A stretch of DNA of 64,000 nucleotides from Cellulomonas fengjieae (GCF_018388465.1 NZ_CP074404.1:2480001-2544000), one strand, 5' to 3'; numbered from the stretch's first letter, positions 30,323 to 39,254 are shown. Notes: generated by a model not told the origin, from the sequence alone. A program made the numbers and translations.

Positions 30323-32602
30323 CTAGCTCTGCCCGAGGAAGTCCTCGCGTCCGTCGGCGAGCTGCAGGTCGATCGCCGCACGCAGCGCGGGCCACGCGGT
30401 CAGCTCCGGGTCCGCCTCCACCAGCGCCTGGGCGTCCTCGCGCGCCCGCTCGATGACGGCGGCGTCGCTGACGATGCGCAGGAAGCGCAGCGTCCCGCGC
30501 CGGCCGGACTGGGCGGAGCCCAGGACGTCACCCTCCCGCCGCAGCTCGAGGTCGACGCGGGCGAGCTCGAACCCGTCCGTCGTCGCGGCGAGCGCGCCGA
30601 GCCGCTGCGCGGCGACCGTGCCCTCGGGCGCGTCGGCGACGAGCAGGCACAGTCCCGGCGCATTGCCTCGGCCCACCCGACCGCGCAGCTGGTGCAGCTG
30701 TGAGAGCCCGAAGACCTGCGCGTCGAGGATCACCATGGCCGTGGCCGCCGGCACGTCGACACCCACCTCGATCACCGTGGTCGACACCAGCACCGGCGTG
30801 CGCCCGGACGCGAAGTCGGCGATCGCCCGGTCCTTCTCCTCGGCCGTCATCCGCCCGTGCAGGAGGCCGACCGCCACGCCGCCCAGGCGCGGGTCGCCGC
30901 GCAACGTCTCGGCGACCTCGAGGACCGCGCGCAGCGGCCGCTTGGGAGCACGCTGCGCGGCGGCCTGCGCCTCCCCGACCGTCGTCGGCTCGTCGAGGAT
31001 CAGGTCCGCGCCGTCGCCGTCCCGGGACCCGGCGTCGGAGTCCTCGTCGATGCGCGCGCACACCACGAAGGCACGTCCCCCGCGCTCGACCTCCTCGCGG
31101 ACCCGGCTCCACGTCCGGTCCATCCACGCCCGGTTGTCCGCCGGCACGACGTGCGTGGTCACCCCGCTGCGCCCGGCGGGCACGTGCCGCAGCTCCGAGA
31201 TCTCCAGCTCCCCGAAGACCGTCATCGCCACGGTCCGTGGGATCGGGGTCGCCGTGGTCACCAGCAGGTGGGGCGTCTTGGCGGCCTTCGCCTGCAGCCG
31301 GCCGCGCTGCTCGACCCCGAACTTGTGCTGCTCGTCGATGACCACGAGCCCGAGGTCGGCGAACTGCACGGGGTCCGACAGCAGCGCGTGCGTGCCGACG
31401 ACGATCCCGGCCTGGCCGCTCGCCGCCTCCAGCAGGTTGCTGCGCCTCTCGGCGGCGCTCTGCGCACCGGTGAGCACGGCGACCCGCGTCCCGATCTCGG
31501 AGCCGCCCAGCAACCCGCCCTCGGCGAGGTCGCCCAGCAACGCCCGCAGCGTGCGGACGTGCTGGGCGGCGAGCACCGACGTGGGGGCCAGCAGTGCGGC
31601 CTGCCCGCCCGCGTCCACCACCTGCAGCATCGCGCGCAGGGCCACGACCGTCTTGCCGGAGCCGACCTCGCCCTGCAGCAGTCGTTGCATGGGCTGCGGC
31701 CGCGCGAGGTCCGCGGCGATCTGCTCGCCGGCGGCCACCTGACCTTCGGTCAGGACGAACGGCAGCCGGGCGTCGAAGGCCTCGAGCAGCCCGCCGGGCC
31801 GGGCGGGCCGGGCCGTCGACTCCTCGCGCTGGGCGCGGGCGCGCCGGCGGGCGAGCTCAGCCTGGAGGACGAAGGCCTCCTCGTAGCGCAGGCGGGCCTG
31901 CGCCTTGCGCCAGTCGTCCTCGGTGCGCGGCAGGTGCACGCCGCGCAGGGCGCTCCAGCGCGACGCGAGGTGGCGCGCCACGCGGACCTGGTCGGGCACC
32001 GGGTCGGGGACGTCCTGCTCGGTCAACGGCTCGAGCACGGACCGCACCGCGGCACGGATCTTGTCCGACTCGAGCCCGGCCGTCGCGGGATAGATCGGGA
32101 TGGGCCACTCGGCCTCCTCGAGCGCGACCGCCTCGTCGACCTCGTGCCCGAAGATCGCGTACGTGGGGTTGGCCAGCTGGAGGCGCCCGTTGAACAGGTT
32201 GATCTGGCCCGAGAACAGCCCGAGCGACCCCGGCACGAGGCGCTGCAGGTGGAACTTGGCCGCCGCCTCGTGCGGCATGAAGATCACGAGGTCGAGCGTG
32301 CGGGTCCCGTCGGTGACCTTGGCCTCGACCCGGGGCTTGCCCGTCTTCTGCGCGTGCCTGATCTCGGCGCTGCGCACCTGCGCCACGAGGGACACGTTGT
32401 GCCCCACGGTGAGGCTCGCGATGTCGGTGACCTCACGGGAGTCCGCGTAGCGCCACGGGTAGTGCGCCAGCAGGTCGCCGACCGTCTCGATGCCCAGCGC
32501 CGCGTACTTCTTGAGCACGGGCCCCTTGCCGGGAACGCGGCGGAACAGCAGGTCGACGTGCGAGTGCACGCTGTCGGGGTAGGTGAGCCCGTCGGCGGTC
32601 AT
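30323..32602 (-). CDS. recG: ATP-dependent DNA helicase RecG
   Basis: A 759-residue RecG, which remodels stalled forks and branched DNA. Residues 1-250 are the wedge/OB region. The helicase core has Walker A LLQGEVGSGKTVVALRAM, the DEQH box VVIDEQHKFGVEQRG, TTATPIPRTVAMTVFG and the late motif QLHQLRGRVGRGN. The ATG at 32602 is two bases after the stop of the upstream DAK2-domain gene. Confidence 0.96.
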   Translation of the reverse strand: MTADGLTYPDSVHSHVDLLFRRVPGKGPVLKKYAALGIETVGDLLAHYPWRYADSREVTDIASLTVGHNVSLVAQVRSAEIRHAQKTGKPRVEAKVTDGTRTLDLVIFMPHEAAAKFHLQRLVPGSLGLFSGQINLFNGRLQLANPTYAIFGHEVDEAVALEEAEWPIPIYPATAGLESDKIRAAVRSVLEPLTEQDVPDPVPDQVRVARHLASRWSALRGVHLPRTEDDWRKAQARLRYEEAFVLQAELARRRARAQREESTARPARPGGLLEAFDARLPFVLTEGQVAAGEQIAADLARPQPMQRLLQGEVGSGKTVVALRAMLQVVDAGGQAALLAPTSVLAAQHVRTLRALLGDLAEGGLLGGSEIGTRVAVLTGAQSAAERRSNLLEAASGQAGIVVGTHALLSDPVQFADLGLVVIDEQHKFGVEQRGRLQAKAAKTPHLLVTTATPIPRTVAMTVFGELEISELRHVPAGRSGVTTHVVPADNRAWMDRTWSRVREEVERGGRAFVVCARIDEDSDAGSRDGDGADLILDEPTTVGEAQAAAQRAPKRPLRAVLEVAETLRGDPRLGGVAVGLLHGRMTAEEKDRAIADFASGRTPVLVSTTVIEVGVDVPAATAMVILDAQVFGLSQLHQLRGRVGRGNAPGLCLLVADAPEGTVAAQRLGALAATTDGFELARVDLELRREGDVLGSAQSGRRGTLRFLRIVSDAAVIERAREDAQALVEADPELTAWPALRAAIDLQLADGREDFLGQS

Positions 32603-32604
32603 GG

Positions 32605-34137
32605 TCAGTCCAGCCCGAGCACGAGCGCCGGCCCGTGCCCCGTCGGGCCCACCACGGTCGCCTCGACGCCCGGGTGGTGGGCGGCCAGGTGCGCCACGAT
32701 CCCGTCGACGATGCCGTCGTGGGCCGTGTCCTGGAGCAGGACCGTCAGGCTCTCGCCCGCCGTGGCGCGTGGTGAGCGCAGCAGGGTCTCGACGGCGTCG
32801 GTCACCGACTGCGGGGCGGCGACGTCGATCGTCCGCACGTCGAGCCGCGCCAGGGCGGCCTGCGCGGCCGAGCACCCGAGGGACGTGGGCCCGGCGCCGG
32901 CCAGCGCCAGCGAGCCGACGCAGGCGCGCATCTCGTCGCACGCGTCGAGCACGTCGACCACCACGCCCGGGGGCTGCAGCAGCACGGCCTCGTCGCGCTC
33001 GACACCGCTGCCCGGCAGCAGCACCACGTGCGTCGCGCCCGTGTCCGTGACCGCTCGTGCCAGGTGCTCCGTGCGGACCGGGGCCTCGGGACAGCGGACG
33101 ACGACGACGGCCCCCGAGCTCGCGTACCAGCCGGAGAGGTCCGGCGCGGCGGTGCACACCACGACCCCCCAGCGCTCCGACCCGACCCGACCGGGCAGGG
33201 CCGACCCGCCCGCGTGCGCGCCCGCCAGGAGCCGCACCAGGACCTGCTCGCGGCGGCCCAGCGCCGCCCGGGCGATCGCCGCCGCCGGATCGTCGGTGTG
33301 GACGTGCACGTGCCACCACCCGTCTCCGCCGACGACCGCCACGGAGTCGCCCAGGCTGCCCATGCGGCTGCGCAGCTCCGCGCCGGTGTCGATCCGTGGA
33401 CCATCCGGGGCCGCGGACCCGTCGTCGCTGACCAGCAGCATCACCTCGAACGCTCCGCCGGTCGCCTCCACCGACGCGTGCTGCGCGGAGGTCGTCGGGA
33501 GCCAGTCGAGCGGGACCCGCGCCGGCCGCTCGTCGTCCACCGCACGCGCCAGCGCGTCGAGCACGACGACGAGCGCGCACGCCCCCGCGTCGAGGACCCG
33601 GGCGGCGCGCAGCGTGGGGTGCAGGCCGCTGATCCGGCCGAGCGAGCGCAGCGCCTCGGCCACCGCCTCGGCCAGCGTGGTGGGCAGGTCCGCGCCGGCA
33701 TCGGCCGCCGTGCGGGCCGTCGCCGCGACGACGTCGGCGAGCGTGAGCACCGTGCCCTCCTGGGGCTCGGCCGTCGCCTCGCGCGCGGCCCGCGCCGCCA
33801 CGTCGAGGCAGCGCGCCACCTCCGGGGCGCCCGCACCGTCCGGCAGCGCACGCGCGAAGCCGGTCAGGTACTGGCTGACGATGACGCCGGAGTTGCCCCG
33901 CGCGGCGATCAGCGCACCTCGGGCGAAGGCGCGAGCCACCTCGGTGACCGGGGCGCCCAGCGGGACACGCTCGACCGCCTCGAGGCCGCCGACGACGGTC
34001 AGCAGGACGTTCGTCCCGGTGTCCGAGTCCGCCACCGGGAACACGTTGACGGCGTCGATCCGGTCCGCCGCCTCGTCCAGGGCGGAGCGAGCAGTGGCCG
34101 CCCAGGCGCGCACCGCCGCAGCGTCGAGCAGGTCCAC
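32605..34137 (-). CDS. DAK2-domain (fatty acid kinase FakA-like) protein
   Basis: A 510-residue protein of the DAK2/FakA family. The N-terminal kinase-like domain has AVNVFPVADSDTGTNVLLTV (acidic nucleotide/metal site near residues 37-39) and ARGNSGVIVSQYLTGFA. The C-terminal half (about 290-510) is the FakA-type domain, with VVGGDGWWHVHVHTDD at its start. In Firmicutes FakA phosphorylates FakB-bound fatty acids. No FakB is in the window. The GTG at 34137 has GGAGGT upstream. The rpmB/(DAK2)/recG arrangement is common in actinobacteria. Confidence 0.85.
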   Translation of the reverse strand: MDLLDAAAVRAWAATARSALDEAADRIDAVNVFPVADSDTGTNVLLTVVGGLEAVERVPLGAPVTEVARAFARGALIAARGNSGVIVSQYLTGFARALPDGAGAPEVARCLDVAARAAREATAEPQEGTVLTLADVVAATARTAADAGADLPTTLAEAVAEALRSLGRISGLHPTLRAARVLDAGACALVVVLDALARAVDDERPARVPLDWLPTTSAQHASVEATGGAFEVMLLVSDDGSAAPDGPRIDTGAELRSRMGSLGDSVAVVGGDGWWHVHVHTDDPAAAIARAALGRREQVLVRLLAGAHAGGSALPGRVGSERWGVVVCTAAPDLSGWYASSGAVVVVRCPEAPVRTEHLARAVTDTGATHVVLLPGSGVERDEAVLLQPPGVVVDVLDACDEMRACVGSLALAGAGPTSLGCSAAQAALARLDVRTIDVAAPQSVTDAVETLLRSPRATAGESLTVLLQDTAHDGIVDGIVAHLAAHHPGVEATVVGPTGHGPALVLGLD

Positions 34138-34225
34138 CGCACCTCCGTCGTCTCGCACCTGGCCGACCCCGCAGCCGGGTCGCCGGTGCGCGGTCGACGA
34201 CCACCCTGCCTCATCGGGCCCACAT

Positions 34226-34254
34226 TTGGGTCGGCGTCCGCGATGGGCTAGTCT
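34226..34254 (+). promoter_or_regulatory. Promoter of rpmB
   Basis: TTGGGT (34226-34231), a 17-base spacer and TAGTCT (34249-34254). The predicted start near 34261 leaves a leader of about 155 bases before the rpmB GTG. Confidence 0.7.
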
Positions 34255-34415
34255 TGACCGGTTGCCCGGCCATGCTGGGCACTGGTGGTGCCCGATCGCG
34301 GCCCCCGAGTCCACACCCGGAAACGGTACGGAGTCGGTGTCGTGCGTGCCCCCCGACACACATGACTTCGCCGCACACGCGGCACATGATCCGCAAAGAG
34401 CAACAGGAGAAGACC

Positions 34416-34607
34416 GTGGCTGCCAACTGCGACGTCTGCGCCAAGGGCCCGAGCTTCGGGCACAGCATCTCGCACTCGCACGTGCGCACGAAGCGGCGCT
34501 GGAACCCGAACATCCAGCGCGTGCGTGCCGTCGTCGCGGGGACGCCCAAGCGTCTCAACGTGTGCACGTCGTGCCTCAAGGCCGGCAAGGTGCAGCGCGC
34601 CGTCTGA
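34416..34607 (+). CDS. rpmB: 50S ribosomal protein L28 (zinc form)
   Basis: A 63-residue L28. The start AANCDVCAKGPSFGHSISHS and the later CTSCLKAGKV give two CxxC pairs, the zinc-binding C+ type. The GTG at 34416 follows AGGAGA at proper spacing. Upstream in-frame sequence is leader, not protein. Confidence 0.97.
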   Translation: MAANCDVCAKGPSFGHSISHSHVRTKRRWNPNIQRVRAVVAGTPKRLNVCTSCLKAGKVQRAV

Positions 34608-34624
34608 CCTCGTCCGACGCATCG

Positions 34625-34656
34625 AAGGCCCGTGAGGTTCTCACCTCACGGGCCTT
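34625..34656 (+). terminator. rpmB terminator
   Basis: AAGGCCCGTGAGG (34625-34637) pairs perfectly with CCTCACGGGCCTT (34644-34656) around a six-base loop, 18 bases after the rpmB stop. Confidence 0.85.
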
Positions 34657-34690
34657 CGTCATGCCCGGTCCGTGTGGCAGGGTGACGTCC

Positions 34691-35215
34691 ATGGTCGAGC
34701 AGCTGGACGAGGTGACGATCCGGACCGCCAGCGAGGGGGACGCCGCAGAGATCGCGTCGGTGCACGTCCGCTCGTGGCAGGAGGCGTACGCGGGGATCGT
34801 GCCCGACGCCTACCTCGCCTCCCTGGACGCGGAGGAGCGCACCGCGATGTGGCGGGAGTACCTGCGCGACGGGCCCGCCGAGGAGATCCGCACCTGGGTG
34901 GCGCTCAGCGCCGACCGGGTGATCGGCTTCATCACCGTCGGTCCCAGCCGCGACGAGGACGCGCGTCGCGGCGACCGGGAGATCTACTCCATCTACCTCG
35001 ACCCCGGCATGTGGGGTCACGGCGTGGCCCGCGACCTGATGCGGACCGTGATCGCCGACATCGGCGAGCGGACCACCGTCACGCTGTGGGTGCTCGCGGA
35101 CAACGAGCGGGCGCGCCACTTCTACCGGCGCCACGGCTTCCACGCCGACGGTGTCGAGCGCTTCGACGAGATCGGCGGCGAGAACCTGCTGGAGGTCCGC
35201 TACCGCCGCGGCTGA
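34691..35215 (+). CDS. GNAT family N-acetyltransferase
   Basis: A 174-residue GNAT with a full acetyl-CoA motif region (IYSIYLDPGMWGHGVARDLM) and ADNERARHFYRRHGFHADG at the C-terminal strand. The start VTIRTASEGDAAEIASVHVR, then SWQEAYAGIVPD, is the subtype often found in small-molecule or antibiotic acetyltransferases, but the substrate is unknown. A CAGGGT hexamer seven bases before the ATG suggests a leaderless mRNA; a GTG nine bases upstream is the alternative start. Confidence 0.85.
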   Translation: MVEQLDEVTIRTASEGDAAEIASVHVRSWQEAYAGIVPDAYLASLDAEERTAMWREYLRDGPAEEIRTWVALSADRVIGFITVGPSRDEDARRGDREIYSIYLDPGMWGHGVARDLMRTVIADIGERTTVTLWVLADNERARHFYRRHGFHADGVERFDEIGGENLLEVRYRRG

Positions 35216-35233
35216 CGCTCCCTCAGCCCGCCC

Positions 35234-36214
35234 TCAGCCGGCGAAGTGGTCCCAGCCGGATGCCGCGGGCGCCGGTTCCCCGTCGACGTGCACGCCCGCA
35301 CCCGCCCGGACCCGACCGACGGGCCGGAACGCGTCGGGCAGCGCGCAGCCGGGTGGGAAGGCGGCCAACAGCCCGTGGTCCTCCCCGCCGTCCAGGACCC
35401 AGCGCTGCGCCACCGCACCGAGCGTGTCAGCGGCCGCACGCAGCCGCTCCTGGTCCTGACGGAACGCTGCACTGTCCAGCTCGATCCGTACCCCGCTCGC
35501 GCGCGCCATGCGGCCCGCGTCGCGCAGCAGCCCGTCGGACACGTCGAGCATCGCGCTCGCCCCCGCGGACGCAGCCTCGGGGCCGGCGGCCACGGGCGCC
35601 ACGGGCCGCAGGTGCGCGGCCACGAGCTCGGGATCGACGTCGGCGCGTCCGGCCTCCAGCAGCGCGAGACCCGCCGCGGACCGACCCGCCACGCCCGCGT
35701 GCGCCAGGAGGTCCCCGGCGCGGGCGCCCGAACGCAGCACGGGTGCCCGTCCGCCGAGGTCGCCGTGCGCCGTGACGGCCACGACCACCGCGGGCCCCCC
35801 GGACAGGTCACCGCCCACGACGCCGACGCCGAGCGGCAGGCACTCCGCGGCGAGCCCGCGCGCCAAGCCCTCCACCCAGGAGACGGGCAGGTCGCCGGGG
35901 ATCACCAGCGCGGCGACGAGGCTCGTGGGGCTCGCACCCATCGCCGCCACGTCGGCCAGGTTCTGCACCGCGGCGCGACGGCCGACGTCCTGCCCCGACG
36001 ACCACGCCCGGCGGAAGTGCCGATCCTCCACCAGGACGTCGGTGGTGACGACGAACCGGCCGTCCGGTGCGGCCACCACCGCGGCGTCGTCGCCGGGCGG
36101 TACGAGGGTCTGCTCTCCCCGCGGCAGCAGCGGGAGGATCCGAGCGAGCAGGCCGTCCTCGGACAGCTCGCGGACGAGGGGGCCGTCGGACGCGGGCGGG
36201 GTGTCGGCGGTCAC
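35234..36214 (-). CDS. thiL: Thiamine-monophosphate kinase
   Basis: A 326-residue ThiL, phosphorylating thiamine monophosphate to the pyrophosphate cofactor. Motifs: VPPGDDAAVVAAPDGRFVVT, DVLVEDRHFRRAW, NLADVAAMGA and VVGGDLSGGPAVVVAVTAHG. I chose GTG 36214 because TACCGT (36221-36226) lies six bases upstream; the earlier GTG at 36220 would be too close to that -10 element. Confidence 0.94.
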   Translation of the reverse strand: MTADTPPASDGPLVRELSEDGLLARILPLLPRGEQTLVPPGDDAAVVAAPDGRFVVTTDVLVEDRHFRRAWSSGQDVGRRAAVQNLADVAAMGASPTSLVAALVIPGDLPVSWVEGLARGLAAECLPLGVGVVGGDLSGGPAVVVAVTAHGDLGGRAPVLRSGARAGDLLAHAGVAGRSAAGLALLEAGRADVDPELVAAHLRPVAPVAAGPEAASAGASAMLDVSDGLLRDAGRMARASGVRIELDSAAFRQDQERLRAAADTLGAVAQRWVLDGGEDHGLLAAFPPGCALPDAFRPVGRVRAGAGVHVDGEPAPAASGWDHFAG

Positions 36215-36220
36215 CCGCAC

Positions 36221-36226
36221 ACGGTA
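36221..36226 (-). promoter_or_regulatory. Candidate -10 element for leaderless thiL
   Basis: TACCGT on the minus strand, six bases before GTG 36214. It lies 23 bases from a second TACCGT facing the other way (36250-36255). Confidence 0.5.
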
Positions 36227-36249
36227 GAGGCTCGGCGCGGTGCACGGGT

Positions 36250-36255
36250 TACCGT
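36250..36255 (+). promoter_or_regulatory. Candidate -10 element for leaderless DUF3515 gene
   Basis: TACCGT on the plus strand, six bases before GTG 36262. The GAGGAG between them touches the start codon and is too close to act as a normal ribosome-binding site. Confidence 0.5.
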
Positions 36256-36261
36256 GAGGAG

Positions 36262-36738
36262 GTGCCCCGGATACGCCGTCGACTGCAGCTGATCACCCCC
36301 GTCGCCGGCCTGCTGGCCCTGGGCGGCTGCGCCGCCGCCGTTCCCGCGCAGGTGGCGCCGCACGCGACCGACCCCGTGTGCGCGAGCGTCGTCCTGGCCG
36401 CGCCCGAGTCCCTCGGCGAAGGCCTGCCCCGGCGGGACACCAACGCCCAGGCGACGACCGCGTGGGGTGACACGTCCGCACCTGTCGTCCTGCGGTGCGG
36501 CGTGGAGCCCCCCGGTCCCACCACCGAGCGCTGCGAGAGCGTCGAGACGCCGGGCGGTGTCCGGGTCGACTGGATCGTGGTCGAGGGTGACGACGGCTGG
36601 ACGTTCACCACCTACGGGCGCGAGCCCGCCGTCGAGCTGCACGTGCCGGCGCAGGTGGCGGCCGAGCGGTCGACCGCGTTCGTCGACCAGCTCGGCAGCG
36701 CCGTCTCGCTGACGGAGCAGCTCCGCTCCTGCGTGTAG
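36262..36738 (+). CDS. DUF3515-type lipoprotein
   Basis: A 158-residue predicted lipoprotein. A basic N-terminus (PRIRRRLQ) and short hydrophobic stretch end in lipobox LALGGC with the lipidated Cys at 23. The mature part contains RDTNAQATTAWGDT and VVLRCGVEPPGPT, then a Cys and VDWIVVEGDDGWTFTTYGRE, the DUF3515 pattern. Function is unknown. It is divergent from thiL, its usual actinobacterial neighbour. Confidence 0.85.
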   Translation: MPRIRRRLQLITPVAGLLALGGCAAAVPAQVAPHATDPVCASVVLAAPESLGEGLPRRDTNAQATTAWGDTSAPVVLRCGVEPPGPTTERCESVETPGGVRVDWIVVEGDDGWTFTTYGREPAVELHVPAQVAAERSTAFVDQLGSAVSLTEQLRSCV

Positions 36739-36742
36739 CGGC

Positions 36743-37819
36743 TCAGCGCCCGTACTGGGCAGCGACCGGACAGTCGAAGGCGCCGCGGTCCGCGAGGCCG
36801 ACCCGGTTGAGGTAGCTGACGATGATCTTGTACGACCGGAAGAACCCGACCTCGGTGTACTTGACGTCGAGCTTTTCGCAGTAGTCCCGGACGACCGGCT
36901 GCACCAGCTTGAGGTTGGGCCGCGGCATGCTCGGGAACAGGTGGTGCTCGACCTGGTAGTTCAGGCCACCCATCATGAAGTCGACGGCGATACCGCCCCG
37001 GATGTTCCGGGAGGTCAGCACCTGACGGCGCAGGAAGTCCACCTTCATCCCGGCCGGGATGATCGGCATGCCCTTGTGGTTGGGCGCGAACGAGCCGCCG
37101 AGCAGGACGCCGAACAGCGCCATCTGCACCGCGATGAACGCGACCGCCTTGCCGGGCGGCAGCAGCAGGAACAGGGCCACCGGGTACGCCACGAGCCGGG
37201 TGACCACCATCGGCAGCTCGACCCAGCGGTGCTGCACTGGCTCCTTGCTCAGCAGCAGCCGCAGGCTCGACACGTGCAGGCTCAGGCCCTCGAGCGTCAG
37301 GAGGGGGAAGAAGAACCAGCCCTGGTTGCGGCCGAACCAGCCGCTGAAGCCGGTGCGGGTGTCCAGCACGTCTGCCGTCCAGACGACGACTCCGGGAGCG
37401 ATGTCGGGGTCCGAGCCCTGCTGGTTCGGCGAGGCGTGGTGCCGGTTGTGCTTGCTGCGCCACCACGAGGCGCTGAGCCCGGCGAAGCCGCAGGCCCAGA
37501 TGCGTGCCGCCCAGTCGTTCCACGCACCCGACGTGAAGATCTGCCGGTGCGCGCTGTCGTGGCCGAGGAAGGCGACCTGCGTCAGCACGACCGCGAAGGC
37601 GGCGGCGACCGCGAGCTGCCACCACGAGTCACCGACGAGCACGACGGCGACCCAGATCCCCGCGAACGCGGCGGCGGTCGCGACCATGCGCGTCCAGTAG
37701 TACCCGTAGCGGCGCTTCAGCAGGCCCGACTCGCGCACGTAGGCGGCCAGCGCGGTGTAGTCCTGCGCGTTCCTGGCGGCACGGGGTGCCGTGGTCGACG
37801 GCGACACGGGCGCGCTCAC
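36743..37819 (-). CDS. Membrane fatty acid desaturase
   Basis: A 358-residue di-iron desaturase. Three histidine boxes are present: FLGHDSAHRQIF, SKHNRHHASPN and YQVEHHLFPSMPRPN. The QVEHH third box is typical of front-end or acyl-lipid desaturases. Hydrophobic helices flank the boxes. It probably introduces a double bond into membrane acyl chains; substrate and position cannot be told. Start GTG 37819. An inverted repeat upstream (37961-37981) may be an operator. Confidence 0.9.
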   Translation of the reverse strand: MSAPVSPSTTAPRAARNAQDYTALAAYVRESGLLKRRYGYYWTRMVATAAAFAGIWVAVVLVGDSWWQLAVAAAFAVVLTQVAFLGHDSAHRQIFTSGAWNDWAARIWACGFAGLSASWWRSKHNRHHASPNQQGSDPDIAPGVVVWTADVLDTRTGFSGWFGRNQGWFFFPLLTLEGLSLHVSSLRLLLSKEPVQHRWVELPMVVTRLVAYPVALFLLLPPGKAVAFIAVQMALFGVLLGGSFAPNHKGMPIIPAGMKVDFLRRQVLTSRNIRGGIAVDFMMGGLNYQVEHHLFPSMPRPNLKLVQPVVRDYCEKLDVKYTEVGFFRSYKIIVSYLNRVGLADRGAFDCPVAAQYGR

Positions 37820-37935
37820 GCGGCGCTACCGGGCGCGGACTCGACGAGCAGGGGTCGCGACGGGGCGACTCGGGTGGCGGCCATGACGGTCACAACCAAT
37901 CTGCAGGGAGCCGTCACAGCGTGTCGGCCAGGCGG

Positions 37936-37957
37936 CGCACTCCCGGTCGAGAGTGCG
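37936..37957 (-). terminator. Hairpin downstream of ddl
   Basis: CGCACTC and GAGTGCG form a perfect 7-bp stem with an 8-base loop, about 125 bases after the ddl stop. It is weak as a terminator and could also be a protein-binding site. Confidence 0.35.
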
Positions 37958-37960
37958 GGT

Positions 37961-37981
37961 GGGACACCGGTACGACGTCCC
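37961..37981. promoter_or_regulatory. Inverted repeat, possible operator upstream of the desaturase
   Basis: GGGAC and GTCCC arms flank an 11-base centre that includes ACCGGT. It is spaced too widely to be a DevR box. It might bind a lipid-responsive TetR-type repressor, but this is a guess from position. Confidence 0.3.
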
Positions 37982-38082
37982 GACCGTGACGGTGCGACCG
38001 GCGAGCAGGGGGTCGTCGTCGCCGTACGCCCCGTCACGAGTTCCCGAAGCGTAACCTGCGTCACGCCGGACGTCCCGTCGGC

Positions 38083-39246
38083 TCAGCGAAGCCCGGTCGG
38101 ACGTGCCAGAGCGAGCCGGAGAAGCTCGTCGACCAGCTCCGCGTAGGCGACGCCGGAGGCCTCCCACATGCGCGGGAACATCGAGTGCGAGGTGAACCCG
38201 GGCATCGTGTTGATCTCGTTGACGACCACGTCGCCCTCCGGGGTCACGAACACGTCGACGCGCGCGAGACCCTCGCAGCCGACGGCCTCGAACGTCCGCA
38301 CCGCCACGTCGCGCACCGCCTCGACGATCGGCTCGGGCAGGTCCGCCGGGCAGGCCAGGGTGACGCCGGCCTCGTCCAGGTACTTGGCCTCGAAGTCGTA
38401 GAACGCGTGCCGGTGGTCCGTGACGACGATCTCGCCCGGCAGGGACGCCCGCGGGCGGTCGCCGTCGTGGCCGCCGAGCACGCCGCACTCGATCTCCCGA
38501 CCGACGATCGCGGCCTCGACGATCACCTTGGGGTCGTGCTCGCGGGCGGCGGCGATCGCGGCGGGCAGGTCGGCCAGGTCAGTGACCCGCGAGATGCCCA
38601 GGCTGGAGCCCGCTCTCGCCGGCTTGACGAACAGGGGAAGCCCCAGCTCGGCGATCCGGGCGGTCACCGCGTCGGCGTCGCGCTCCAGCTCGCCGGGGAG
38701 GACCACGCGGAACGGGCCGACCGGCAGACCGTGGCCCTCCAGGACGAGCTTCATCATGTGCTTGTCCATGCCGACCGCGGATGCGAGGACCCCCGCGCCC
38801 ACGTACCGCACGTCGGCCAGCTCGAGCATGCCCTGCAGCGTGCCGTCCTCGCCGAACGGGCCGTGCAGCAGGGGGAAGACCACGTCGACCTCACCGAGCA
38901 CGCGCGGGAGCCTGCCCGGTTCCAGCACCTGGACGTCGCGGTCGTCGACCGCCTGCGGGAGCAGCACGTGCGCCGCGGTGTCCTCCACCTGCGGCAGGCG
39001 GCCGTCCGTGATCGCCCAGCGGTCGGGGTCGTCGTCGGCGAGCACCCAGCGACCGGCGGGCGTGATGCCCACGGCCAGGACGTCGTAGCGGTCACGGTCG
39101 ATGGCGCGCAGCACGCCGCCGGCGGTGGCACAGCTGATCGCGTGCTCGCCCGACCGGCCTCCGAAGAGAACCATCACGCGGGGGCGGCGACCGGGGGTCG
39201 GCGCGGGGGTGTCGTCGTGGCCCGAGGGCTCAGGGGTGGCGTCCAT
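38083..39246 (-). CDS. ddl: D-alanine--D-alanine ligase
   Basis: A 387-residue ATP-grasp ligase making the D-Ala-D-Ala dipeptide for peptidoglycan. Motifs: MVLFGGRSGEHAISCATA near the N-terminus, FPLLHGPFGEDGTLQGMLEL, the ATP-grasp region LPLFVKPARAGSSLGISRV and the end EINTMPGFTSHSMFPRMWEA. The ATG at 39246 is supported by TAGGGT eight bases upstream (leaderless) and by the absence of homology in the 13 codons before it. Confidence 0.96.
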   Translation of the reverse strand: MDATPEPSGHDDTPAPTPGRRPRVMVLFGGRSGEHAISCATAGGVLRAIDRDRYDVLAVGITPAGRWVLADDDPDRWAITDGRLPQVEDTAAHVLLPQAVDDRDVQVLEPGRLPRVLGEVDVVFPLLHGPFGEDGTLQGMLELADVRYVGAGVLASAVGMDKHMMKLVLEGHGLPVGPFRVVLPGELERDADAVTARIAELGLPLFVKPARAGSSLGISRVTDLADLPAAIAAAREHDPKVIVEAAIVGREIECGVLGGHDGDRPRASLPGEIVVTDHRHAFYDFEAKYLDEAGVTLACPADLPEPIVEAVRDVAVRTFEAVGCEGLARVDVFVTPEGDVVVNEINTMPGFTSHSMFPRMWEASGVAYAELVDELLRLALARPTGLR

Positions 39247-39254
39247 CGCGCCCG

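Larger units (their letters stand above)
37820..38082. other. Intergenic region between ddl and the desaturase
   Basis: 263 bases with no supported gene. It contains two inverted repeats, listed separately. The first may be the ddl terminator and the second a desaturase operator. I see no convincing -35/-10 pair. Confidence 0.4.

Noticed and set aside
30857..35215. 1452-codon plus-strand open frame
   Set aside because: Antisense to recG and the DAK2 gene; only the end (from 34691) is a real GNAT gene.
37961..37981. GGGAC/GTCCC repeat before the desaturase considered as a second DevR box
   Set aside because: Arms are separated by 11 bases instead of 4, and the centre does not match.
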